From: Thermoflavifilum sp.
GTDB lineage: Bacteria > Bacteroidota > Bacteroidia > Chitinophagales > Chitinophagaceae
Assembly (NCBI RefSeq): GCF_014961315.1
Contig: NZ_CP063141.1
Location: 1,364,001 to 1,428,000 of the forward strand
Direction: 5' to 3'
DNA: 64,000 nt
The position numbers and the translations under genes were made by a program. A model generated the notes under the pieces. The model was given only the letters and a program-made list of their open reading frames with translations, was not told where the DNA came from and did no database searches. Position 1 is the first letter of the stretch. Each line of letters starts with the position of its first letter. Shown here one piece after another: positions 47,160 to 56,123 of the stretch.

Positions 47160-47915
47160 TTACATCATCAACCCGCCGCACACGCTGATGACCTGGCCGG
47201 TAATATAGCTGCTGAGCGGTGATGCCAGGAATAAGACCACATTGGCCACATCTTCTGCTTTTCCGAAGCGGCCGAGCGGGATGTTTTTTAAATAATTCTC
47301 GCCCTGTTTGCCTTCGTGCAGATAAGCCGTCATATCGGTTTCAATAAATCCTGGAGCTACTGCATTGCAGCGGATCTGACGGCTACCCAGTTCTTGGGCG
47401 ATGGATTTGGTGAAGCCAATGATGCCGGCTTTGGAGGCGGCATAGCTGCTCTGGCCAGCATTGCCTTTCACGCCCACAACGGAGCTCATATTGATGATGC
47501 TACCCGAGCGGGCTTTCATCATCGGCTTAATGACCTGACGGGTAATATTGTACACACTCTTCAAATTCGTATTCAGCACTTCATCCCATTGTTCAGGTGT
47601 GAGTCGAAGCAACAAATTATCTTTTGATATCCCTGCGTTATTCACGCAAATATCAATTTTACCGAAATGCTGCAGTACTTCATTCACCAGCTGTTCAGCC
47701 TGTGCATAATCGGCAGCATTTGATTGCCAGGCCTTTGCCTGTACACCCATTTGTTGTATCTGTTGTACAAGTTGATGCGCCTTTTCAGCCGAACGATCGC
47801 TCACATAGGTAAAGGCGATATGTGCGCCTTCGGAGGCCAGCCTCAATGCAATAGCCTCGCCAATGCCGCGACTGGCGCCGGTAATCAATGCCACTTGATT
47901 GGTTAACAATGCCAT
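47160..47915 (-). CDS. fabG: 3-oxoacyl-ACP reductase
   Basis: NADPH-dependent reductase of the fatty-acid elongation cycle, 251 residues. Motifs: ALITGASRGIGEAIAL, NNAGISKDNLLLR, NMSSVVGVKGNAGQSSYAASK with the Ser-Tyr-Lys triad, and the closing ITGQVISVCGGLMM. The NNAGISKDNLLLR pattern is specific for true FabG. Translated after a GH3-type synthetase (21-base gap) and upstream of a gene-free gap before sucD. No acpP/fabF neighbours here. Confidence 0.94.
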   Translation of the reverse strand: MALLTNQVALITGASRGIGEAIALRLASEGAHIAFTYVSDRSAEKAHQLVQQIQQMGVQAKAWQSNAADYAQAEQLVNEVLQHFGKIDICVNNAGISKDNLLLRLTPEQWDEVLNTNLKSVYNITRQVIKPMMKARSGSIINMSSVVGVKGNAGQSSYAASKAGIIGFTKSIAQELGSRQIRCNAVAPGFIETDMTAYLHEGKQGENYLKNIPLGRFGKAEDVANVVLFLASPLSSYITGQVISVCGGLMM

Positions 47916-47936
47916 AGAATCATTTTTTTTGATCGG

Positions 47937-49505
47937 TTAAAATCTGGACTCGTCTGTTTGTTTATGTAACAAGGATTTTATTTCTTCAATCATTTCACGG
48001 TTATTGTTCAAGCGGGGTACCTTATGTTGCCCGCCAAGCTTACGTTTAAGTTTTAACCATTGATGGAAAGTGCCTCTCGGAACAGGCACAATCACTGGCG
48101 GATGAAGCGCCATGTTTTTATAACGCTTGGCTTCATAATCGGAGTTAATGGATTGCAGCGTTCGATCAAGAATTTCTGTGAAACGCGATAAAGAGTCGGG
48201 CGGGATTTCAAATTCAATCAACCACTCATGTGCACCCACAGATTGTTGATCGAAAAACAGGGGCGCAGCCGTGTAATCGCTCACCTGTGCACCGGTATGC
48301 TTACAAGCCTCGGCTATGGCCCGGTCGGCATTTTCCACCACCACTTCTTCGCCAAAAGCATTGATAAACGATTTGGTGCGACCGGTAACTCGAATACGGA
48401 AAGGCTGTAGCGTCACAAATTCGATGGTATCACCAATTAAATAACGCCATAATCCACCATTGGTGCTGATCACAAGTGCATACGATTGCCCGATTTCCAC
48501 TTCCTGCAGACTCAATGTCTGGGGATTATTTTTTCCGAGCTCTTCCATGGGCATGAATTCATAATAAATGCCATGATTTAAAAAGAGCAGCATACCCGGA
48601 CCGGTTTCGGTTGATGCGTCGTAAGATACATTGCAAAGCTGATCTTGCGCGGCAAAAAAACCTTCGGATGCATTATAGGTTTCCAGATAATGCATGTGCG
48701 GCGATGGAATAAGTTGTTGAAATTGGGTACGGTAGGGCGTAAAACTCACACCGCCGTGCATGTATAATTCCAGATTAGGCCATACATCCAGCAAATTTTG
48801 TGTGCCCGTGATTTCAAATATTTTCTTAATCAGCACCATGGTCCAGGTAGGTACACCCGCGATGGATGTAACATTTTCCTGAATGGTGGTATAGGCCATC
48901 CGGTTGATTTTTTCCTCCCATTCATCCATCAATGCAATCGAGAGATCGGGCGTGCGGATGAGCTGCCCATAAAAGGGCATGTTCTGCAGCATTACTGCAC
49001 TGAGATCGCCATAATAAGAAGCTTCATTCAGCTTATTTACCTGATGGCTGCCGCCAATCACCAATCCTTTTCCCGTAAGCAAATCAGATTCAGGAAAGTT
49101 TTTATAGTAAATGGAGATAACGTCTCTGCCCGCACGATAATGGCATTCGTGCAGGCTTTCCGAGCTCACGGGAATGAATTTACTTTTATCGCTGGTGGTA
49201 CCGCTCGACTTGGCAAACCATTTAATAGGCGTGTGCCAGAGCACATTTTGCTCTCCTTCCATGATCCTAAAAATATAGGGCTTCAATGATTCATAATCAT
49301 GGATGGGTACCTGTTGTTTGAATTGTTTTACATCATGGATGCGGGAAAACTGATATTCCCGGCCGAATAGGGTATGTTGTGCTGCGGTGAGCAGTTCATG
49401 CAACCATTGTTGCTGCGCTTCAAAGGGATTGTTCATGAAATATTCAATGCGTCCCCAGCGCAGGCGTGCCAGTTGTGATAATGCAGGACTCAATATTTTT
49501 TTCAT
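47937..49505 (-). CDS. GH3 auxin-responsive promoter family acyl-adenylating enzyme
   Basis: Adenylate-forming enzyme of the plant GH3 superfamily, 522 residues; plant members join acids to amino acids. Visible motifs: FAKSSGTTSDKSKFIP (ATP loop), PTWTMVLIKKI, YNASEGFFAAQD, and GLWRYLIGDTIEF with VTGRTKSFINAFGEE. No carrier-protein domain is attached. Bacteroidota homologues lie next to lptB as here, and their substrate is unknown; a role in envelope lipid or lipopolysaccharide chemistry is a guess from neighbours. The start overlaps a short upstream frame as ATGA. Confidence 0.88.
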   Translation of the reverse strand: MKKILSPALSQLARLRWGRIEYFMNNPFEAQQQWLHELLTAAQHTLFGREYQFSRIHDVKQFKQQVPIHDYESLKPYIFRIMEGEQNVLWHTPIKWFAKSSGTTSDKSKFIPVSSESLHECHYRAGRDVISIYYKNFPESDLLTGKGLVIGGSHQVNKLNEASYYGDLSAVMLQNMPFYGQLIRTPDLSIALMDEWEEKINRMAYTTIQENVTSIAGVPTWTMVLIKKIFEITGTQNLLDVWPNLELYMHGGVSFTPYRTQFQQLIPSPHMHYLETYNASEGFFAAQDQLCNVSYDASTETGPGMLLFLNHGIYYEFMPMEELGKNNPQTLSLQEVEIGQSYALVISTNGGLWRYLIGDTIEFVTLQPFRIRVTGRTKSFINAFGEEVVVENADRAIAEACKHTGAQVSDYTAAPLFFDQQSVGAHEWLIEFEIPPDSLSRFTEILDRTLQSINSDYEAKRYKNMALHPPVIVPVPRGTFHQWLKLKRKLGGQHKVPRLNNNREMIEEIKSLLHKQTDESRF

Positions 49506-49609
49506 ACTTCATCAAGCGTTGGATACCGTGTATGAATCTGCATGGTGCAATCGGGCAATGCCGCCACAGGATGCAAACTTTCAACAGGTATTTCCACGTG
49601 TTTATGCAT
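49502..49609 (-). CDS. Possible 35-residue protein between lptB and GH3 gene
   Basis: A short frame starting ATG 49609 and ending in TGA that overlaps the GH3 start codon by 4 bases, 9 bases after the lptB stop. The peptide reads MHKHVEIPVE...YPTLDEV, with a hydrophilic, proline-containing sequence and no membrane segment. The tight ATGA overlap suggests translational coupling; it could instead be an upstream leader or chance. Not recognised. Confidence 0.35.
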   Translation of the reverse strand: MHKHVEIPVESLHPVAALPDCTMQIHTRYPTLDEV

Positions 49610-49618
49610 GATTGGATA

Positions 49619-50398
49619 TTAATGATGTGATGAAACCCCCTGCTGATCAACGCCAGTTAAATGATTTTTGCGACGCAAAACAAAATTTTGTCCGAGGTAT
49701 ACCTTTCTCACCTGTTCATCGGCAGCTAACTCTTCGGCCGTTCCCGATTTTAAAATTTTTCCTTCAAACAACAAATAAGCCCTGTCGGTAATCGACAGGG
49801 TTTCCTGCACATTGTGATCGGTGATCAGGATACCAATGTTTTTGTATTTTAATTTGGCCACAATGGATTGAATATCTTCCACGGCAATGGGATCGATGCC
49901 TGCAAAGGGCTCGTCCAGCAGAATGAATTTGGGATCCACAGCCAGTGAACGGGCGATTTCGGTACGCCTTCTTTCGCCGCCGCTGAGCACGTTACCATGG
50001 CTTTTGCGCACATGTTGCAGGTGAAATTCATCTAACAGGGATTCCAGTTTCTCGCGCTGGGCTTTTTTGCTCAGGCCTTTCATTTCCAGCACAGCCAGAA
50101 TATTGTCTTCCACACTGAGGTTACGAAACACAGACGCTTCCTGGGGTAAATAGCCAATGCCCATCTGTGCCCGCTTATACATAGGCAACCGGGTTATATC
50201 CTGATCGTTTAAGAACACCTGTCCTTCATCGGGCTTAATAAGCCCCACCACCATGTAAAAAGTGGTGGTTTTCCCGGCTCCGTTGGGCCCCAGCAACCCC
50301 ACGATTTCACCCTGCGTAACTTCAATAGATACCGCGTTGACTACGGTTCTATTGCCATAATGTTTGACCAGATTTCGGGTGAATATTTTCTGCGACAT
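49619..50398 (-). CDS. lptB: LPS export ABC transporter ATP-binding protein
   Basis: Cytoplasmic ATPase that powers LPS transport to the outer membrane with LptF/LptG, 259 residues. Walker [18 protein letters not shown]-loop [18 protein letters not shown] signature [15 protein letters not shown], Walker [14 protein letters not shown], and H-loop [12 protein letters not shown]. The ~15 residue C-terminal tail is longer than in enterobacterial LptB. LptF/LptG and LptA/C are not adjacent. Divergent from metF with back-to-back promoters. Confidence 0.95.
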   Translation of the reverse strand: MSQKIFTRNLVKHYGNRTVVNAVSIEVTQGEIVGLLGPNGAGKTTTFYMVVGLIKPDEGQVFLNDQDITRLPMYKRAQMGIGYLPQEASVFRNLSVEDNILAVLEMKGLSKKAQREKLESLLDEFHLQHVRKSHGNVLSGGERRRTEIARSLAVDPKFILLDEPFAGIDPIAVEDIQSIVAKLKYKNIGILITDHNVQETLSITDRAYLLFEGKILKSGTAEELAADEQVRKVYLGQNFVLRRKNHLTGVDQQGVSSHH

Positions 50399-50412
50399 AC
50401 CGTGAAATCAAG

Positions 50413-50420
50413 CAAAAATA
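50413..50420 (-). promoter_or_regulatory. -7 promoter element TATTTTTG of lptB
   Basis: Exact TAnnTTTG on the minus strand, 14 bases before the lptB ATG. A CAAA on + (50445-50448) gives a TTTG upstream box with a 24-base spacer. Confidence 0.5.
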
Positions 50421-50436
50421 AGAATTTCGAACTTGC

Positions 50437-50444
50437 TACCTTTG
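50437..50444 (+). promoter_or_regulatory. -7 promoter element TACCTTTG of metF
   Basis: Exact TAnnTTTG 22 bases before the metF ATG and 16 bases from the opposing lptB element. Confidence 0.5.
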
Positions 50445-50466
50445 CAAAAATTTTAATCAATCGGGC

Positions 50467-51420
50467 ATGCATGTTACCGAACATATCAAAAGAGCGCAGA
50501 AAACTTTGATTTCATTCGAAATTCTGCCTCCCCTGAAAGGGAAAAGCATCGAATCGATTTATCAGCACCTGGATCCCTTAATGGAATTCAAGCCGGCATA
50601 TATCAATGTTACGTATCATCGGAGCGAATTCATGTTTAAAAAGAAACCAGACGGCTCCTTTGAAAAAGTGGAGATTCGCAAGCGGCCCGGTACGGTGGGT
50701 ATTTGTGCGGCCATCATGAATCACTATCAGGTGGATGCCGTGCCCCATCTGATTTGTGGCGGATTTACCAGAGAAGAAACCGAAAATGCCCTGATTGATT
50801 TGAATTTTTTAGGCATTGATAATGTGTTGCTGTTGCGGGGTGATCCACCCAAGAATGAAGCGTATTTTGAACCCGAGCCCGGCGGACATCGGTATGCCGT
50901 GGAATTGATTGAACAGGTGGTGAATATGAATCACGGGATTTATCTGGAAGAAGATTTGATTGATGGCGTAAAAACCAATTTCTGTATCGGTGTGGCTGGC
51001 TATCCCGAAAAGCATTATGAAGCTCCCAATCTGGAAACCGATCTCTGTTATTTGAAACAAAAGATCGATAAAGGCGCGCATTACATTGTAACGCAGATGT
51101 TTTTTGACAACCAGAAGTATTACGACTTTGTGAAACGCTGCAGGGAGAAGGGTATTGATGTGCCCATCATTCCTGGATTAAAACCCATCACTTCACGCAA
51201 GCAACTATCTATGTTGCCACGTGTCTTTCATGTAGATATTCCACAGGAGCTGGCATCGGAGGTGATGAAATGTAAGAACGATAAGGAAGTGGAAGAAGTG
51301 GGCAAGGCCTGGCTGGTATATCAGTCCCGGGAGCTTATCAAATTCGGGGTGCCTGTTTTACATTATTACACATTGGGCAAACCGGAAGTGATTAAAAAAG
51401 CGTTGATGGAAATCCTGTAA
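50467..51420 (+). CDS. metF: Methylenetetrahydrofolate reductase
   Basis: FAD enzyme reducing 5,10-methylene- to 5-methyl-THF for methionine synthesis. 317 residues, TIM-barrel. Motifs: FEILPPLKG, YINVTYHRSEF, HLICGGFTREE, NVLLLRGDPP, FCIGVAGYPEKH, ITQMFFDNQKYYDF (read as VTQMFFDN), and IPIIPGLKPI-like VPIIPGLKPITS. The length matches bacterial MetF. No methionine synthase nearby. A hairpin follows the stop but its T-run faces the convergent gene. Confidence 0.96.
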   Translation: MHVTEHIKRAQKTLISFEILPPLKGKSIESIYQHLDPLMEFKPAYINVTYHRSEFMFKKKPDGSFEKVEIRKRPGTVGICAAIMNHYQVDAVPHLICGGFTREETENALIDLNFLGIDNVLLLRGDPPKNEAYFEPEPGGHRYAVELIEQVVNMNHGIYLEEDLIDGVKTNFCIGVAGYPEKHYEAPNLETDLCYLKQKIDKGAHYIVTQMFFDNQKYYDFVKRCREKGIDVPIIPGLKPITSRKQLSMLPRVFHVDIPQELASEVMKCKNDKEVEEVGKAWLVYQSRELIKFGVPVLHYYTLGKPEVIKKALMEIL

Positions 51421-51429
51421 AAAATCAAA

Positions 51430-51450
51430 GCCGACGCATCATGCGCCGGC
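51430..51450 (-). terminator. Intrinsic terminator of the outer-membrane protein gene
   Basis: GCCGACGCA and TGCGCCGGC form a 9 bp stem with one mismatch around TCA; on the minus strand it is followed by TTTGATTTTTT. It lies 30 bases after the end of the gene at 51480 on the minus strand and directly after the metF stop on +. Confidence 0.65.
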
Positions 51451-51479
51451 CCGATCAGGTGGGGAGGTGAGATGAAAAC

Positions 51480-52169
51480 TCATTTAAACGTATATCCAAT
51501 CGTTACCTGGAAGGAGGTATTGCGGAAACTGTTGTTGCTATCGCCATTTTTCAACAGATTGACCAGTCCCAGTTCGCTCTGAACGCCCAGATTGATACCA
51601 CTGGCCAGCTGATAACCGATCAACACATTCAGCCCGGCATCGAAACGTTTCAGCCCGTTGTCGCCCGAGAACGGGTCATGAGAAAAGGTGAACAGGGAAT
51701 CAGCAAAGCTGGCGGAATGCGTGCCCGATAGTCCGTATCCGAAATAGGGGCCGATGCCCACCAACCACTGGCCGGTGCCCACGGCCGGAGCAAAGGTGAA
51801 ATTGATGGGCAGGGTCAGGTAATTCAGCCGAAACAATTCATCCGACTGGCTACCAAAAACCTTTTTCCCTCCTTTTTGTTCGAACAAAAGGGCCGGTTGC
51901 AAGTAAAACTCAGGAGCAAGCGGAACGTTTACATATACGCCGCCACTGACACTGGTAAGCAAATTGCTGGTTTCTTTTGAGCCCGATACTTTGGTAGTTA
52001 CACTTGAAAAATTGGGTCCGACCTTGATGCCAAAGCTCGCTGTGGCTGGAGGCTGGCTGTTTGCAGGCATCTGAGCAAAGGCAGGGAACCACAGAAATCC
52101 CAGGCAGATGAACGACAGGGGCGATGCCCATTTCCATGCTTTTCGAGGCTTCAAGTTTGCGTGTTTCAT
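51480..52169 (-). CDS. Outer membrane beta-barrel protein, PorT-like
   Basis: Predicted 8-10-stranded outer-membrane barrel, 229 residues. A long signal peptide (MKHANLKPRKAWKWASPLSF..., cleaved near AFAQ), then FGIKVGPNFSSVTTKVSG, the opening of the PorT / outer membrane protein beta-barrel domain. Alternating amphipathic strands (GVYVNVPLAP, FYLQPALLFEQKGG, YLTLPINFTFAP) end in VTIGYTFK with a C-terminal aromatic, the outer-membrane insertion signal. Function unknown; such proteins are abundant in Bacteroidota. Monocistronic with a terminator. Confidence 0.88.
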   Translation of the reverse strand: MKHANLKPRKAWKWASPLSFICLGFLWFPAFAQMPANSQPPATASFGIKVGPNFSSVTTKVSGSKETSNLLTSVSGGVYVNVPLAPEFYLQPALLFEQKGGKKVFGSQSDELFRLNYLTLPINFTFAPAVGTGQWLVGIGPYFGYGLSGTHSASFADSLFTFSHDPFSGDNGLKRFDAGLNVLIGYQLASGINLGVQSELGLVNLLKNGDSNNSFRNTSFQVTIGYTFK

Positions 52170-52267
52170 AGATGCTTTATTTGTGTCAACAAATCAGGAT
52201 TACTGAACACCCGGAATAGGATGTTGGATTCATGTTTGCAAGAATAATAACGAATTATGTGCCAAAA

Positions 52268-53677
52268 TCAGGGAGTGGATGCAGAAGCTGTTTCCTGAAG
52301 ATGATGTAAAAAGGCCGAAAGGCCTTCTACATCGAGCCTTTTAGCAATGATTTTTTTATGGGCGTCGAGCAGATAGGTGACGGGGGTTTCATACACATCG
52401 TAGAGCTGGCGGAAATGGCTGCTGTTATCCGGGTCATAGAGGTGCAGCCAGCCGGTGAGATGATGAGCCAGGATAAAATCTTTCCATTGTTGGGGTGTAC
52501 CATCGGCCAGGATCCCCACCATTTTCACGCCCATCCGATGCCAGTCGGCCCTCCAGGCCGAATCCATGCGGGGTACCTCGCGGATGCAATGTCCGCAGGT
52601 GGGATCCCAGAACACCAGCAGCAGGTAAGGAGCCTGTAAGGTGTCGAGGACATAACGATGCTGCAGGGTATCGTGCAGGATGAGGTTGGGCGCGGTTTCG
52701 CCAATCAGGTTGGGGGAGAGTTGATAGGCGCGTTGAATCAATTTCTGTCGCAACGATTCACTTAGCCAGTCCACCTTAGCCGGTGGCATGTAGTATTTTT
52801 CTACCAGGTGCACAAATACGGCATCCATACCCATATAGGGTGAGCTCTCGAAGGTGTAGGTCAGCCACCAGAGCACGAATTTGTACATCGAAAGATTAAC
52901 CCGGGCTTTGGCCAGTAAAGCGTCGGCAGCAGCATTGATGGAATCGGGTTGGGGCGGCACCAGCTGGCTGAAATAGCGTTGGAGTTTGCCTTCCAGAATG
53001 GGTGTACGCAGCCACAGGCTATCGGCAAAGGAAAGTTGATCCCAGTAATGCGCCTGCAGATAATGATATGCAAACAGGGAATCTGCTTGCTCGAGTTTTT
53101 GTTTGGACTGTGGGGGCTCAGGGTCCATCATCCCCTTAAACAGGGTGGCCAGCATAGTGTGTGGATGATTTTTAATCCATTGCAGCCGATAAGCCTTGAT
53201 CTTATCCATAGCCTGCTGCTGGAGATGGTCGAGTGTTGCGCTATCAGCAGTACTTTTTTTGGCGTCATCCAGTTCCTTTTGCACATGCGCAAGAAACTGA
53301 TTATATGCCACAAAAGCTTCATTGTCGGGCGAATGCAGGAACTGAATCTGGTCCAGATGAGCCGTATCGGCAACCACTTCAAAATGTTGCTCGTGCCAGG
53401 GCATGAGCATCTCGAAAAAGTGCTGACGATCGGGCATCAACACAAAATAAATGCCCGGTGGCAGCAGTCCGGGCCCACTGAAAACCGCCATGCCATTGGC
53501 ATTTATCCGTGTTGAATCAACCAGATAGGTTTTGCTGCCATAATAATTGCCCAGATAAAGTGTGGTGTCCTTCCAGTTTTTGAGAGCAATCCGAATCTCA
53601 TGCGATTGAGCCATGGTGTGTACACCCGGAAGGACCATGCAGCAAATCATCAGACCGAACGAATAGATGTTTTTCAT
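52268..53677 (-). CDS. TlpA-family thiol-disulfide oxidoreductase with DUF4369/DUF5106-like region
   Basis: Secreted thioredoxin-fold protein, 469 residues from ATG 53677, signal peptide ending HTMAQ. The N-terminal half is DUF4369-like (LKNWKDTTLYLGNYYG, FLVLMPDRQHFFEML-like), the middle helical part resembles DUF5106, and the C-terminal ~140 residues are thioredoxin-like with the active site FWDPTCGHCIREVP (CGHC). Likely acts in redox control of envelope proteins. An in-frame ATG 53713 adds 12 residues without a proper signal peptide, so the later start is preferred. Confidence 0.88.
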   Translation of the reverse strand: MKNIYSFGLMICCMVLPGVHTMAQSHEIRIALKNWKDTTLYLGNYYGSKTYLVDSTRINANGMAVFSGPGLLPPGIYFVLMPDRQHFFEMLMPWHEQHFEVVADTAHLDQIQFLHSPDNEAFVAYNQFLAHVQKELDDAKKSTADSATLDHLQQQAMDKIKAYRLQWIKNHPHTMLATLFKGMMDPEPPQSKQKLEQADSLFAYHYLQAHYWDQLSFADSLWLRTPILEGKLQRYFSQLVPPQPDSINAAADALLAKARVNLSMYKFVLWWLTYTFESSPYMGMDAVFVHLVEKYYMPPAKVDWLSESLRQKLIQRAYQLSPNLIGETAPNLILHDTLQHRYVLDTLQAPYLLLVFWDPTCGHCIREVPRMDSAWRADWHRMGVKMVGILADGTPQQWKDFILAHHLTGWLHLYDPDNSSHFRQLYDVYETPVTYLLDAHKKIIAKRLDVEGLSAFLHHLQETASASTP

Positions 53678-53800
53678 GCAGCTTTGTTTTTCACAGGTAA
53701 ACAGGGGAATCATGGAATGATCGGTGTCTGCATAGCTAAGTTAAGGTTTCCCGGTTGTCTGGAAAATGATAGATATCCCGCTGGTTGCCGGTCATTTGCT

Positions 53801-53808
53801 TACTTTTG
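53801..53808 (+). promoter_or_regulatory. -7 promoter element TACTTTTG of rlmD
   Basis: Exact TAnnTTTG 18 bases before GTG 53827, supporting that start. Confidence 0.5.
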
Positions 53809-53826
53809 TAGCAAACCCGCACTACA

Positions 53827-55242
53827 GTGAGCAAATCACAGCAGCGAATCGAACAGGTATCCGTACTGGATTATGCGGCAGAAGGTAGGGCGCTGGCCAG
53901 GATCAACGGCAAGGTGGTGTTCATTGAAGGGGGAGCGGTGCCGGGAGATGAAGTGGATATTCAAATCGTAAAAAATCATAAAGACTGGGCCATAGCCCGG
54001 GTTGTAGGGTTTCGAAGATATGCACCGCAGCGGGTTGATCCTTTCTGTCTGCATTTTGGGGTATGTGGGGGTTGTGCCTGGCAGATGTTGCCCTATGAAC
54101 AGCAGTTGGCCTACAAACGTCGGCAGGTGGAAGAAGTTTTCCACCATATCGGTCAACTTCGGTTTCCCGAAGTAAAACCCGTTATTCCTGCCGATCCTGT
54201 GGTGAAATATCGCAATAAGGCTGAGTTTACGGCTGCCGATCGGGAATTTATTCCAGAAAAGGATTGGCGGAGTGGAGATCGGCCACCCGGGCCCGCATTG
54301 GGCTATCATATTGCCGGACGTTTTGATCGGGTTTTGAATATCCACAATTGCGATTTGCTACCCGAGCCCGTCAATCGGCTGCGCAACCAGGTACGCGATT
54401 TTTTGATAACCGAACAACATCGCCGAGGATACCAGCTTTTCTACCATATCCGTCATCATACGGGATGGTTCCGCGGCCTTTCCATTCGCATCAACAGGCA
54501 ACAGGAACTGATGGTGAACCTGATTATGGCTTATGCAGATCCGGAACTGTGTCAGGCTTTGTGTACACACCTGCAGCAGGCCATTCCCGAACTGGATACG
54601 CTGTATTATACCATCAACCCCAAGAAAAATGATGCTTTACACGATTTGCAACCGGTGCTGGTAAGTGGTAAGGGTTATCTGCTGGAGCGGTTGGGAGATT
54701 ATGTATTTAAAATCGGGCCGAAGTCGTTTTTCCAGACCAATAGCTATCAGGCCGAAAAACTCTACGAGCAGGTCAGGCAAATGGCCGGTTTATCGGGCCG
54801 GGAAACGTTGTATGACCTGTACTGTGGTACGGGATCGATTGGCCTGTATCTGGCAGCACATGCTGCGCAGGTGATAGGTATTGAACAGATACCCGAAGCC
54901 GTGGATGATGCCCGGGAAAATGCGCGTTTGAATGGTTTTTCTCACGCGCACTTTTATGTGGGGGATGTGGTGGAAATATGGAATGAGACCTGTATAGCCC
55001 GGCACGGCACACCCGATGTGGTGATCATTGATCCACCCCGGGCGGGCATGCATCCCAGGCTTATCGGACAATTGTTGCGCATCAGGCCGCGGTTGATGAT
55101 TTATGTAAGCTGTAACCCCGCCACACAGGCCAGAGACTTGCAGCAGCTGCAGCAAGCCTATCAAATTGATGTGGTACAGCCCGTCGACATGTTTCCCCAC
55201 ACCCATCACATCGAAAATGTGGTGAGGCTTGTCAGCACATGA
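53827..55242 (+). CDS. rlmD: 23S rRNA (uracil-C5)-methyltransferase RlmD-type
   Basis: SAM-dependent enzyme methylating a uridine of 23S rRNA or tRNA (TrmA/RlmC/RlmD family), 471 residues. An N-terminal TRAM domain spans about 5-60. An iron-sulfur cluster is formed by Cys residues in PFCLHFGVCGGCAWQ and a later NCDLL. SAM site TLYDLYCGTGSIGLYLA; catalytic block VIIDPPRAGMHP and YVSCNPATQARDL with the nucleophilic Cys. GTG is used as start. Exact target (U747 or U1939) is not readable. Confidence 0.92.
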   Translation: MSKSQQRIEQVSVLDYAAEGRALARINGKVVFIEGGAVPGDEVDIQIVKNHKDWAIARVVGFRRYAPQRVDPFCLHFGVCGGCAWQMLPYEQQLAYKRRQVEEVFHHIGQLRFPEVKPVIPADPVVKYRNKAEFTAADREFIPEKDWRSGDRPPGPALGYHIAGRFDRVLNIHNCDLLPEPVNRLRNQVRDFLITEQHRRGYQLFYHIRHHTGWFRGLSIRINRQQELMVNLIMAYADPELCQALCTHLQQAIPELDTLYYTINPKKNDALHDLQPVLVSGKGYLLERLGDYVFKIGPKSFFQTNSYQAEKLYEQVRQMAGLSGRETLYDLYCGTGSIGLYLAAHAAQVIGIEQIPEAVDDARENARLNGFSHAHFYVGDVVEIWNETCIARHGTPDVVIIDPPRAGMHPRLIGQLLRIRPRLMIYVSCNPATQARDLQQLQQAYQIDVVQPVDMFPHTHHIENVVRLVST

Positions 55243-55278
55243 AACCAACGTTGCAAATTTTTATATAAAACAAACCAT

Positions 55279-56028
55279 ATGAACGGATTCCGGCCCACGC
55301 GATTTCAGATTTTACCGCCCGTAATTAAAAATCTGATTATCATCAATGCCCTGGTATTTTTTGCTCAACTTACCCTACCGCGGGTGCTGCACGTGGATAT
55401 TGATCAAATGTTTGCCCTGCACTACTGGGGCTCGCCGTTGTTTCACTGGTATCAATTCATTACCCACATGTTTATGCACGGCAGCTTTGAGCATATCTTC
55501 TTTAACATGTTTGCCCTGTGGATGTTTGGCAGTATACTGGAAAATGTGTGGGGCCCCCGGCGTTTTCTGAGTTTCTATCTGATTTGTGGCATCGGAGCGG
55601 CATTCTTTTATATGCTGACCCTGACCTGGCGATTTCATCACATTTTACAGGAAACAGGCATCACAGAAGAACAGGTACAAAACTGGTGGTATTTATACAC
55701 GCATCATATCAGCGGTACGTTTGCCATGTTGCCCGATAAGATTCAGGAAATATGGATTGTGCCCACCCTGGGAGCATCAGGAGCGATTTTCGGGGTACTG
55801 GTAGCGTTTGGATATATGTTTCCCAACAGCATGATTTACATCTACTTTTTCTTTCCGCTCAAGGCAAAATATTTTGTAACGATTTATATTTTAATCGAGT
55901 TATTTTTAGGCATACAGAATTCTGCGGGCGATAATGTGGCTCATTTTGCCCATCTGGGAGGAGCACTGGTAGGTTTTGTATTGATGAAAGCCTGGGATCG
56001 GCATCATCATACCCCTTATGATTACTGA
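55279..56028 (+). CDS. Rhomboid-family intramembrane serine protease, first copy
   Basis: Inner-membrane protease, 249 residues, six helices. The catalytic Ser lies in LGASGAIFG and the His in AHFAHLGGALVG; FITHMFMHGSFEHIFFNMFALWMFG is the helix 2 region with HxxxN-type His/Asn. An unusual soluble insertion of about 35 residues (EETGITEEQVQNWWYLYTHH-like) lies between helices 3 and 4. It begins 36 bases after rlmD, and a second rhomboid follows 95 bases on. Confidence 0.92.
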   Translation: MNGFRPTRFQILPPVIKNLIIINALVFFAQLTLPRVLHVDIDQMFALHYWGSPLFHWYQFITHMFMHGSFEHIFFNMFALWMFGSILENVWGPRRFLSFYLICGIGAAFFYMLTLTWRFHHILQETGITEEQVQNWWYLYTHHISGTFAMLPDKIQEIWIVPTLGASGAIFGVLVAFGYMFPNSMIYIYFFFPLKAKYFVTIYILIELFLGIQNSAGDNVAHFAHLGGALVGFVLMKAWDRHHHTPYDY

Positions 56029-56099
56029 GTGAATCGGGTAAGAGCTGATTGGCCATAAAAATGATGCAACACGACAGGCAAAGAATCATGCAGAAATCT

Positions 56100-56107
56100 T
56101 AAATTTG
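56100..56107 (+). promoter_or_regulatory. -7 promoter element TAAATTTG of second rhomboid
   Basis: Exact TAnnTTTG 16 bases before the ATG of the second rhomboid gene, so this gene may have its own promoter besides read-through from the first. Confidence 0.45.
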
Positions 56108-56123
56108 TATTAAACCGTGCAGG

